A stretch of DNA of 64,000 nucleotides, taken from Chitinophagaceae bacterium. Its GTDB lineage: Bacteria > Bacteroidota > Bacteroidia > Chitinophagales > Chitinophagaceae. Shown here in pieces: positions 45,966 to 53,949 of this stretch (position 1 is its first letter; each line of letters starts with the position of its first letter). Both the position numbers and the translations under genes were made by a program. Under the pieces are notes generated by a model. The model had not been told where the DNA came from, made no database searches, and saw nothing but the letters and a program-made list of their open reading frames with translations. The stretch is taken from assembly GCA_019638595.1 (NCBI GenBank), contig JAHBTJ010000018.1:1-64000 (forward strand), in the 5' to 3' direction.

Positions 45966-46721
45966 TTACACTTTTTCCCTTTCCTTTGCCAACTGCTCCA
46001 TATATCTTTCTTTTGTCTCTTTATCTTCTTTTGCCGATTCTCCCCAATAAATCAACCCCATCGCCTTTCTTGTCCTGTCGGCTGTTGTATTAGCGCCCGC
46101 CCTGTGAATAGTAAGTGAATGATGTACCAATAAATCACCCGGGTTAGCGGGGAATGCAATTTCATCTTTCATATCTTCTGCTGTTCCGAAATCAACGATC
46201 TGTTGTGAAAAACCGAGTGTGGTAGTGCGCCCGTGCGTACGCATACCTTTGAGATGCGAACCCTTTACGTATTTTACACAACCGTTTTCTTCATCCACTT
46301 TTTCCAGCGCTATCCACATGGTGACCGCCTGCTGGGGCTTAAGCATAAAATAGTAACCATCCTGGTGAGGAGGTGTTGCCTTACCAATCTTTGGCGGCTT
46401 ATTAAAATACTCCACTGTTTTACAAACAACATCTTCCTCCAGCAAAGCCTTAGCGATGGTTTCAAATTGACTGTCTACGGCCAGTTTTTTAAAATACGGA
46501 TCATATTTTTCAAGATCCTGCATTTGCTTCAGGGTGGCGGTATCATTTTTATCTTCGTAAAAAAAGTGATTGCCCGACATGGATGGTATTTTTTCTGCAA
46601 TGAACCGGCGCACGTTTTCGTTCAACAATGCCACTTCTTCATGTGAAAGAAAGCCCGGCAGAAATACATATCCGTCTTTATCAAAAGAGGATTTAAGGGA
46701 TTTCAGATATTGCTTATCCAT
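45966..46721 (-). CDS. Phytanoyl-CoA dioxygenase (PhyH) family oxygenase (cluster)
   Basis: A 251-aa cytosolic non-haem iron dioxygenase. Iron ligands are His119 and Asp121 (TPPHQDGYYF) and His206 (TIHRAGANTT); an Arg at about 216-218 would bind 2-oxoglutarate. The core strands carry AVTMWIALEKVDEENGCVKYVKGSHL. It is 12 bases after the DapA-family gene, so it is part of the operon. It should hydroxylate or oxidatively demethylate or deaminate a pathway intermediate. A distant paralogue lies in the island at 31801-32615. Confidence 0.9.
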   Translation of the reverse strand: MDKQYLKSLKSSFDKDGYVFLPGFLSHEEVALLNENVRRFIAEKIPSMSGNHFFYEDKNDTATLKQMQDLEKYDPYFKKLAVDSQFETIAKALLEEDVVCKTVEYFNKPPKIGKATPPHQDGYYFMLKPQQAVTMWIALEKVDEENGCVKYVKGSHLKGMRTHGRTTTLGFSQQIVDFGTAEDMKDEIAFPANPGDLLVHHSLTIHRAGANTTADRTRKAMGLIYWGESAKEDKETKERYMEQLAKEREKV

Positions 46722-46733
46722 ATAATTACAATT

Positions 46734-47675
46734 TTAAAATCGTGTTATTAATTCCGGAAGCATCTTTTTAGCCTGTTGCCTTACACTCAACGCATCGGCC
46801 TGGCTCACCCATTTATAGGGAAACCGTAGACGGGTACCGGCCTGGCTCCATCCACCTGCAAAAGCCAGTAACTTATCCAGCGCCGGATCTGAATATCCTG
46901 CTTTAGCAAAAGGGAAAATACAGTTTTCGAAAAAATCCGCTATCCTGTTCTCAATGATCAACGCCTCAGCTATATCTTCCTGCATCAATTGATACCACGC
47001 TACCGCACCCACGGGATTTAAACAGGCAATATTCGAATAAGAGCCTTTTGCAATACCTGCTTTTATTCCTGACGCCAGCCGATGCCCCTGTATAAATACG
47101 GATAAACCTTCCCCATGCACTTTCACTGCCTCTAACCAATCATCGCCTTTGGCTGCTACTTTTATTCCTATTAATGAAGGTATCTCACGTCGCAATACGG
47201 AAAAATCTTTGGGTTGCAATACTGTTTTGGAATGCCCGGGATTGTATAACACCAGAGGAGCAGGATCAGCTACCTGCGATACTTCTTTTAAAAATACGAT
47301 CTGCTCTTCGGGAGTCAACGGTAACCAATCAGGAAAAATCACCTGGAATGCCCCCGGATATAAAGATCTGCTTCTTTTGATCCTTTCCATGGAAACAACG
47401 GGGCTCATGTGACAACCACCCACCTGGAATGGAATATTGTTTCTCCTGCATTTTTCAGCCATCAATAATTGTATCCTGTCAAACTCCTGCTCCGTTTGGT
47501 TAAAAAATTCACCTGCAGTTCCGTTAGAATAAATCCCGCTGATGCCGGAGCTACAAAGAAAATCGAGCTGTTGTTCGAGACATCCGTAATCAATGCTGTT
47601 ATCAGCGTTAACCGACAATAGTATAGTACCCCAGGTACCTTTCAGGCTATCAACAGATAATATTTCCATCAACAC
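46734..47675 (-). CDS. Dihydrodipicolinate synthase (DapA/NanA) family lyase
   Basis: A 313-aa class-I aldolase or dehydratase of the DapA superfamily. The substrate-carboxylate motif reads SNGTAGEF (50-57, usual GTTGE), catalytic Tyr144 is in LVLYNP and the Schiff-base Lys172 is in IGIKVAAKG. The family includes N-acetylneuraminate lyase, 2-keto-3-deoxygluconate aldolase and dehydratases, all acting on 2-keto acids with pyruvate. With sialidase-fold genes next to it a sialic-acid lyase is tempting, but no other sialic acid genes are present, so I leave the substrate open. Spaced 12 and 15 bases from its neighbours. Confidence 0.87.
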   Translation of the reverse strand: MLMEILSVDSLKGTWGTILLSVNADNSIDYGCLEQQLDFLCSSGISGIYSNGTAGEFFNQTEQEFDRIQLLMAEKCRRNNIPFQVGGCHMSPVVSMERIKRSRSLYPGAFQVIFPDWLPLTPEEQIVFLKEVSQVADPAPLVLYNPGHSKTVLQPKDFSVLRREIPSLIGIKVAAKGDDWLEAVKVHGEGLSVFIQGHRLASGIKAGIAKGSYSNIACLNPVGAVAWYQLMQEDIAEALIIENRIADFFENCIFPFAKAGYSDPALDKLLAFAGGWSQAGTRLRFPYKWVSQADALSVRQQAKKMLPELITRF

Positions 47676-47690
47676 TCTTTACTAAAATAT

Positions 47691-48749
47691 CTATAATGTC
47701 TCTAACTCACTTATGGGTATCTGCGCCATGTAAATACTTGTTTTTGCTTCATGGCTTGAATAATAAGAAACCCACAGCTTCTTTTTGTATACTAACATTC
47801 CGGGGTAACTGGTATCACCACTCCCTCTCAACTTAATTGTCTTCAAAACTTTTCCGGTAAGATCTGTCAGTAAAATGCCGGTTGATGTTACCGCCTCATA
47901 CATGCGTGTTCCAACAATCAGCTTATTGTTGCCAAAGAATATAAAGTTGGGACCACCCAACCTGAAGTCAACATCGTGGTATTCCCAATTGTTATACGGA
48001 ATCCCGCTTTTAGCAAGTACGCCCATTTTATCTCCCGCTTCTTTTCTTACCAACACATACGCATTATCCTTATCATCGAAGCGCACCGTAGCTTCATTTG
48101 GAAGATCAGGAATATCCAACTGGGATACTTTTTCAAAATACTTACCATCGGTTGTTCTCATCAAATAAACCAGCCAGGCATCCCTTTTCAATGACGAACG
48201 GTCCCGTGCATTCTCTTTAAGCTGGTAATTGATCCCATAACCGATACCCTTGTGCCAGGTAACCCGCCAGATCCAATCCCTGGAAGGAGATATAGCCGGA
48301 TCAATAATTGACTTTTGCGGCAATGAGAACGTTTTGCCGGACGGGCTGGAGAAAGATACCATAGGATACAATTGCTCCAGGAAATTACTTTTATCAAAAG
48401 TAACACCGGCCATGACCACCATAATTCGATTATCCGGTGTAACGGATAGCTTGGGATCACGAAGATCCACTCCCTCTGTTTCAAGCAAAGCAATGCTTTC
48501 CCATTTTTTTCCATTCTTTGAAGTGAGGATCCGCACCTTCCCGTTCTTACCATTTCCGCCTGAGTGACCTGCCCCCTCCCTGAAAGAACAATAAAAGCGA
48601 TTTTTAAAGCGAATTAAATCGGTAAAAGCGTTGTGCTCTCCGGCATCCCATATTTTTGCTATTTGTATAGAATCTTTGGATGGAACGGTTTCTGCTTCAG
48701 CCACCATGCAAGCACAAAGTATAATAAAAATGATACAATATCTTTTCAT
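47691..48749 (-). CDS. Secreted sialidase-fold propeller protein (paralogue A)
   Basis: A 352-aa exported protein (signal peptide about 1-19). It has the six-bladed propeller pattern with weak Asp-box-like turns (TSKNGKKWES). The start KIWDAGEHNAFTDLIRFKNRFYCSFREG and the end PGMLVYKKKLWVSYYSSHEAKTSIYMAQIPISE match the paralogue at 49997-51034 closely. The RIP motif that carries the first catalytic Arg in true sialidases is absent (AFTDL in its place), so a sialidase activity is doubtful. The pair may bind or cleave a related glycoside in the periplasm. Confidence 0.75.
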   Translation of the reverse strand: MKRYCIIFIILCACMVAEAETVPSKDSIQIAKIWDAGEHNAFTDLIRFKNRFYCSFREGAGHSGGNGKNGKVRILTSKNGKKWESIALLETEGVDLRDPKLSVTPDNRIMVVMAGVTFDKSNFLEQLYPMVSFSSPSGKTFSLPQKSIIDPAISPSRDWIWRVTWHKGIGYGINYQLKENARDRSSLKRDAWLVYLMRTTDGKYFEKVSQLDIPDLPNEATVRFDDKDNAYVLVRKEAGDKMGVLAKSGIPYNNWEYHDVDFRLGGPNFIFFGNNKLIVGTRMYEAVTSTGILLTDLTGKVLKTIKLRGSGDTSYPGMLVYKKKLWVSYYSSHEAKTSIYMAQIPISELETL

Positions 48750-48777
48750 TATAATGCGGTTTTTTTACCGGTTCCCT

Positions 48778-49959
48778 TTATTTAATTTCTATAATAGTTC
48801 CGGCAATATGCCTTATACCATTTTCTTTATTGAAATAATATACTACCAGCACCCTGCTGTTATCCAGTTGTACCGGCCATGTATACCCGATATCGCCATT
48901 TCCTCCATCCGTCCTCAAAACCATTTCGGGCGCTGTTTTAAAATCGGTGCATTCGGCATTTAAGATGCGGGCACGTATACCAAATGGTTGATGCCTGTAC
49001 CCATAGGTAAGCAATACACGGTTATCGGGCAATCGCAAAGCGTTTAAAGGGTGCCCCTGGAAACCCATTGATTCCCATTTAAAAGTTTTGCCTCCATCTT
49101 TGGAGCGGGCGATCACTGCCTGGTCATCAAAATTAGCGGTACGCAGGAACCCGATAATATCGCCTTTAGGCGTTTCATATACTGATGCTTCATTGAATAA
49201 TACTTTTGTATCTTTAGCCACTTCACCGGTATATTCCCATGTTAAGCCCTTATCCTTAGACGTTAGTAAATGATTGGATGACTTTTTAGCGCTGTCAAAT
49301 GCCGCTACGATCCACAGTATCCTGCCGTCTTTAGCCTCGTATAAGGCGCCGCGGTTATAAGCAGGCACTTTTTGTCCGTAAGCGTTGTAGTGTATTTCAG
49401 GTTTTATATGAGGCGGATAATAAGGCCCCTGCCATGATCTGCCTCCATCAAATGATCTTACCAGGTATCCGCCCAAAAATATATAACCTCCCCCGGCTTC
49501 AAAATAAGGCTTTCTTAAATTAGGAACACCGCTCTCCCTTACCTGCTGCCAGCCATAACTGGTGCATAACAATGTGCCGTCTTTCAGTTGCAGCATACAG
49601 GGATCCTGGGATCCACCCAATGTATGCGCATAGATCAGTTCGGGATTCTTTGTCCAGTTTTCCCCATCGGTAGAGCGGACTGAAACCAGGTAACTGTTAT
49701 GATCTACGTGGTTGTTGCCCGATTCGCCGAATATCATCCTGTTGGGCGCTCTTCTGAATGCTACCAGCAGCTCTCCATCCGGCTTTTTTACTACAGACGG
49801 GAATGAACTGTAAAATGCAGTATCATGATAAATCAATACATCTTTGATTTTTTTTACTCCCGGTATACTGTCCTGCGCGGCAAAGCCGGTGGTTATGAAA
49901 AAAGAAAATAACAGTGAAGCAGTTAAAAATAATATGCGTTTATTTTTTTTCATATTCAT
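48778..49959 (-). CDS. Secreted sialidase-fold propeller protein, Asp-box type
   Basis: A 393-aa exported protein (signal peptide about 1-27). Four clear Asp boxes are seen: RSTDGENWTK, RSFDGGRSWQG, TSKDKGLTWEY and RSKDGGKTFKW. Further family-like stretches are LLVAFRRAP, GGSQDPCMLQLKDGTLL and NEASVYETPKGDIIGFLR (a possible catalytic Glu region). The RIP motif is missing (FPSVV). It is annotated best as a sialidase-family or BNR-repeat protein with unknown specificity. Its gene is flanked by the two paralogues A and B. Confidence 0.8.
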   Translation of the reverse strand: MNMKKNKRILFLTASLLFSFFITTGFAAQDSIPGVKKIKDVLIYHDTAFYSSFPSVVKKPDGELLVAFRRAPNRMIFGESGNNHVDHNSYLVSVRSTDGENWTKNPELIYAHTLGGSQDPCMLQLKDGTLLCTSYGWQQVRESGVPNLRKPYFEAGGGYIFLGGYLVRSFDGGRSWQGPYYPPHIKPEIHYNAYGQKVPAYNRGALYEAKDGRILWIVAAFDSAKKSSNHLLTSKDKGLTWEYTGEVAKDTKVLFNEASVYETPKGDIIGFLRTANFDDQAVIARSKDGGKTFKWESMGFQGHPLNALRLPDNRVLLTYGYRHQPFGIRARILNAECTDFKTAPEMVLRTDGGNGDIGYTWPVQLDNSRVLVVYYFNKENGIRHIAGTIIEIK

Positions 49960-49996
49960 ATTCTTTTCTGATATAATTGCTATTCCCGGAAATCAT

Positions 49997-51034
49997 TTAG
50001 GTATGCTCAAATTCACTCAACGGAACTTCAGCCATATATATCGAGGTTTTTCCCTCATGACTGGAGTAATACAATGCCCAAAGCTTTTTCTTATAAATCA
50101 CCAGGCCGGGATAGCTGGAATCGCCGTTGCTCGGCAAGCGAATGATCTTCTTCGCATTTCCTTTTAAATCGGTAAGAAATAAAGCAGTGCAGGTTTTTTC
50201 TTCGTGAAACCTGGAGCCGATTATCAGCTCATGATCGTTCAAAAAAATAAAATTAGGACCCCCGAGGCGCCATTTTAACGGTTGGAATGAAAAGTCCTTA
50301 TAGGGATAATCAGCGGTTGCCATTACTCCCATCTTATCCTTGCTTTCACGACGGATCAATATATACATTTTACCGGCTTTATCGAAACGGATCGTGCATT
50401 CATTGGGATTACCGTCAACAGGCAATTCTAAAACCTGTTCATATTTTTTCCCGTCGGTAGTTTTTAAAAGATGAGCCTTCCACTCGCCGCCGCGGTGTCC
50501 CGGGTAGGTTTGATACATAACACCATATCCAACGCCGTTGTTCCAGGTAACACGCCATATCCAGTCCAGCTCTCTTTTTATTACAGGGTCAATCTCCGCT
50601 TTTTCAAGCGCTGTAAATGTGTTGCCGGGTTTATCAGAATAAGAAATATAAGGCTCAAGCGACAGGTATTGATTGTCTTTCCATACTCCGGCAGCAACAG
50701 TTACCAGCATACGCCCGTCCGGCATTGCAGACAAACGTGCTTCTCTTATATCAATTCCGGGGAGATGGAGCTGTGTAATGGTTTCCCATTTTTTTAAATC
50801 TTTAGATCGAACCACTCTCACTTTACCATCGTTTTCATTGCCTACATGACTGGTACTTTCCCTGAAAGTTGCATAAAAATATTTTTTGTGCCGGAACAGA
50901 TCAGGAAACGCGTTGTGAGGAGCTTTATCCCATACTTTGGTAATGATAATTGAATCTTTTTTGCTATCATGCTTTGCGTTGGCATGTAAAAAAGCAAGCA
51001 GCAAAAAAAGAAAATAAAAGCATATTTTTTTCAT
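49997..51034 (-). CDS. Secreted sialidase-fold propeller protein (paralogue B)
   Basis: A 345-aa exported protein (signal peptide about 1-20). It is a clear paralogue of the protein at 47691-48749: the same start (WDKAPHNAFPDLFRHKKYFYATFRES), DKMGVMA, RLGGPNFIF and the same end (KKLWALYYSSHEGKTSIYMAEVPLSE). The RIP motif is absent here too. Upstream lies the 177-bp inverted-repeat element. The two copies around an Asp-box gene point to a tandem duplication followed by divergence. Confidence 0.75.
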   Translation of the reverse strand: MKKICFYFLFLLLAFLHANAKHDSKKDSIIITKVWDKAPHNAFPDLFRHKKYFYATFRESTSHVGNENDGKVRVVRSKDLKKWETITQLHLPGIDIREARLSAMPDGRMLVTVAAGVWKDNQYLSLEPYISYSDKPGNTFTALEKAEIDPVIKRELDWIWRVTWNNGVGYGVMYQTYPGHRGGEWKAHLLKTTDGKKYEQVLELPVDGNPNECTIRFDKAGKMYILIRRESKDKMGVMATADYPYKDFSFQPLKWRLGGPNFIFLNDHELIIGSRFHEEKTCTALFLTDLKGNAKKIIRLPSNGDSSYPGLVIYKKKLWALYYSSHEGKTSIYMAEVPLSEFEHT

Positions 51035-51077
51035 ATTGCATTTTTTTCCGGGACAAAGTCCCGTAAGAATATATTGA

Positions 51078-51254
51078 GTACGAAGTCAGAGACCATAAAC
51101 GTTCGAAACCTGCGAAAATGCCGCTCCTACAGAGCTTTGTCAATACGTTACTTTATAATTGCCACCAAACTTTCGCGTCTATGACGCTATAAAATTGTTG
51201 ATATGACAGCCTTCAAAATAACGTTTCGAACACTCATGGTCAGAGACTTCGTAC
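51078..51254. mobile_element. MITE-like element with 32-bp imperfect terminal inverted repeats
   Basis: The arms 51078-51109 (GTACGAAGTC...GTTCGAAAC) and 51223-51254 match as inverted repeats at 26 of 32 positions. The interior has short hairpins, such as GCGTC-TAT-GACGC (51175-51187), and words like GCCGCTCCTACAGAGC. No coding capacity. It fills the 225-base gap between two propeller genes of the operon and could act as an attenuator. It may be a dispersed repeat; I cannot count copies outside the window. Confidence 0.55.
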
Positions 51255-51259
51255 AGCAA

Positions 51260-52360
51260 TTATTTATAACGCCACACTACAGTTCCCATATGATAGCGCT
51301 GATGAACGGCATTCGCGTTAGCATAATAAACAGTCATTATGCTTCCATCCTCAAGCTGTACGCTGGCCGGATACCCGCAATCAAAGGATGCAAGATCGCT
51401 TATAATAAGCTGTGTATCGCTCCATGTTTTGCCATTGTCCTTACTGGTTTTCACTGCAACGCCGTTAAAACCTGTTTTCCTGTTCCCGAATGTCAATAGC
51501 AAATCTCCGTTCTTTAAACGTGTAATATGCCCGGGGTGCTGATTGCTTTCCGTAAGCGGACCAGCCATTTTCCAGGTTTTACCATCATCTTCACTGCTGA
51601 ACAGATCCATTGCCTGTCCTTCTTTCCAGCGCCTTGCGGCCGCTATCCATCTTCCATTGCCGGTATGAAAAAAGGCCGTTTCATTATGACCTTTGGAAAA
51701 AGCTGTGGCATCTTTTGCATCGCTGATACGCGAAAACCATTTCCAGGTCTTGCCATCATCCCCGCTCCGGAACATCGAAACTGTGTTGATTACTTTATCA
51801 TTGGACTGGTTATATGCCAGCACACGCAGGCTGCCGTCATTGGCTTTCAGTATATCTCCAAAAGGTATGTAGCTGGTAAATCCGGGTTCTGCTGCCGGAA
51901 AGTCATTTTCATTGATCTGCCATGTTTTGCCGTCATCTTTGGACCGCGATACCCATGCAGGTATGATATCAACGAGGTTAAATAAACCATCATTCTTCCC
52001 GGACTCTTTTAATGACCACCCTGATGCAATTACAACCATATCGCCATTTGTAGCCAGCCCGGCAGCAACATTCATCCGGTTGGTCATAGGTTTATGAGAA
52101 GTCGGCGTTCCTCTTTTCGTCCAGAATGCACCCCCATCCGTACTTGCCCAGCACTCCACATCCCCCTGCATTCTGCCATGACTGGGTTTATTAAAAATGC
52201 TGACAATTTGTGTCCCGTCGTTTAAAGTGGTAAGATTCGGCCACGCGCAAACATTATCAATAGAAACATAGCGTTTAAGCACTACAACAGTGTCCGCCTG
52301 TTTTGCCAATACAGGATGCAGGCTGAACAAAGACAGAAGTACCGGTAAAAGAAAGCGCAT
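51260..52360 (-). CDS. Secreted sialidase-family BNR-repeat protein, five Asp boxes
   Basis: A 366-aa exported protein (signal peptide about 1-19). Five regular Asp boxes mark the blades: ASTDGGAFWTK, RSKDDGKTWQI, RSGDDGKTWKW, SSEDDGKTWKM and TSKDNGKTWSD. GHNETAFFHTGNGRWIAAARRW provides a Glu and Arg pair as expected in sialidase active sites. The first RIP motif is lacking (CAWPN). It is the first gene after SusD (95 bases), so it is the enzyme most directly tied to the imported ligand. Confidence 0.83.
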   Translation of the reverse strand: MRFLLPVLLSLFSLHPVLAKQADTVVVLKRYVSIDNVCAWPNLTTLNDGTQIVSIFNKPSHGRMQGDVECWASTDGGAFWTKRGTPTSHKPMTNRMNVAAGLATNGDMVVIASGWSLKESGKNDGLFNLVDIIPAWVSRSKDDGKTWQINENDFPAAEPGFTSYIPFGDILKANDGSLRVLAYNQSNDKVINTVSMFRSGDDGKTWKWFSRISDAKDATAFSKGHNETAFFHTGNGRWIAAARRWKEGQAMDLFSSEDDGKTWKMAGPLTESNQHPGHITRLKNGDLLLTFGNRKTGFNGVAVKTSKDNGKTWSDTQLIISDLASFDCGYPASVQLEDGSIMTVYYANANAVHQRYHMGTVVWRYK

Positions 52361-52455
52361 ATTGTCAATTAAGTCATGTAATGATGAATCAAAGATATCT
52401 TATATACCTCTACAGTATTCCTTATTCCTTTAGCAACCAGGATCGTTGTTTATAT

Positions 52456-53931
52456 TTATTGATACCCCGGGTTCTGTTTTACTTTAGGCTCAAGACTTAA
52501 TACCGAGTTAGCAATGGGGAAAAGCTTCAGGTACTGCTTATCAGTTTGTGTTTGAAGCGTAGGAACCAGCTCAAAAGCTTTATTGAATCGCAGCAGGTCC
52601 CACCACCTTTTGCCTTCAAATGCCAATTCAAATAAACGCTCTTTTAATATAGCATCATAGTTGTCTTCCTGGCTGCCGTTCACAAACACATGGTCTGCGT
52701 AATCAGCCCCGTAAGCTCTTTTGCGCACTTCATTTATTTCATCGGAAGGATCCATACTCAATCCATTCTTTGCTTCTGCTTTCATCAGTAATACATCGGC
52801 CAGCCGGTACACTATCATATCACTTGAAAACACCCTGTTACCCCCGGTAACAATACCTGAGCCTTTTAAACAAACATTGGTATAATAAGTACTATCACCA
52901 CCTGAATCAAAAGTGTATACATCGAAGTATGTCCCGTATTTGCGGCTATCATCTTTAGTAAATTGATCTCGTACCAGGTTCGACATTACCATTAAGCCCT
53001 GACCACCACCCACAGGCAATAACAAATCTTTAGCCTGCTGGCTGATATTTGCAGGAACCGCTGAGCCGATGATCCACATATGCCAGAAATAATTACCACC
53101 TTCCAGCTCCTCAAAATGAATGTTCATGATGGTTTCTTTATTTCCCTTATTGGTATATTTAAAAAGATCGTTAAAGGCCGGCAGCAACTGCACATCTGCT
53201 GATTGAACTTCGGTGCATGCATTTAAAGCTTTTGTAAAATCAGCATCACCTCCATTCATTACCCTTGCAGTCCACAGGTATACATCTGCTTTAAGCGCAT
53301 TAACGGCAGGCTTGGACCACATACTACGTAAGTTGGGTATACTATTATCAGAAAAAAGCTGCAAGGACTTTTCAATATCATCTTTAATAAGGGCGAACAC
53401 CTCTACCTGAGCCGATCTTTCTTTTTGAGTTACTTCCGCGTCCGCACTTTCAGTAGGCTCCGTGCGTATCACAAGATCTCCCCAGGTTTTTGTCATAGCA
53501 AAATATACATAAGCCCTCATCGCATACGCCTGCGCAAGCATGTTGTTTTTAGCTGCTTCATTTTTAAAAGTAATGCCGGGCACGTATTTCAGCAACAGGT
53601 TGGCGCTGTTGATCACACGGTAATAGCCATACCAGTCGGCATGTCCGGGTGCGTCCGGCGTCATAGCATTACTAAATAAAGTATAAGTACCGCCTCCAAA
53701 AACACCACCCGTGTATATTTCACTTCTTTCATCGCCGGTAGTAAATAATGCCTCCGCAATATTCCTGAAATCAATATACATACCTACCAGCGCACCTTTG
53801 GCATCGTCTTCGGTTTTCCAGAATGAATTGGTAGTTATTACACTGGTCGGGTCTACATCCAGCGTTTTAGAGCAGGAAATTCCCGATAGGATGAGAACAA
53901 ATGATATGCTTATTTTATTAATGAGTTTCAT
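52456..53931 (-). CDS. SusD/RagB-family lipoprotein (cluster)
   Basis: A 491-aa outer-membrane lipoprotein with lipobox LSGISC (Cys about 20). The SusD-like N-terminal domain has SFWKTEDDAKGALVGMY, the TPR-like part has AYAMRAYVYFAMTKTWGDLVI, and the RagB/SusD C-terminal domain has VYRLADVLLMKAEAKN and LFELAFEGKRWWDLLRF. All marks of the classic SusD group are intact. It binds the ligand at the cell surface for the SusC transporter 18 bases upstream. Confidence 0.95.
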   Translation of the reverse strand: MKLINKISISFVLILSGISCSKTLDVDPTSVITTNSFWKTEDDAKGALVGMYIDFRNIAEALFTTGDERSEIYTGGVFGGGTYTLFSNAMTPDAPGHADWYGYYRVINSANLLLKYVPGITFKNEAAKNNMLAQAYAMRAYVYFAMTKTWGDLVIRTEPTESADAEVTQKERSAQVEVFALIKDDIEKSLQLFSDNSIPNLRSMWSKPAVNALKADVYLWTARVMNGGDADFTKALNACTEVQSADVQLLPAFNDLFKYTNKGNKETIMNIHFEELEGGNYFWHMWIIGSAVPANISQQAKDLLLPVGGGQGLMVMSNLVRDQFTKDDSRKYGTYFDVYTFDSGGDSTYYTNVCLKGSGIVTGGNRVFSSDMIVYRLADVLLMKAEAKNGLSMDPSDEINEVRKRAYGADYADHVFVNGSQEDNYDAILKERLFELAFEGKRWWDLLRFNKAFELVPTLQTQTDKQYLKLFPIANSVLSLEPKVKQNPGYQ

Positions 53932-53949
53932 GATCTTACAGGTTTAAGA

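Noticed and set aside
47691-52360. Sialic acid use locus
   Set aside because: Sialidase-fold proteins next to a DapA/NanA-family lyase suggest it, but the RIP motif is missing in all, and no NanE epimerase, NanK kinase or sialic acid transporter is seen.
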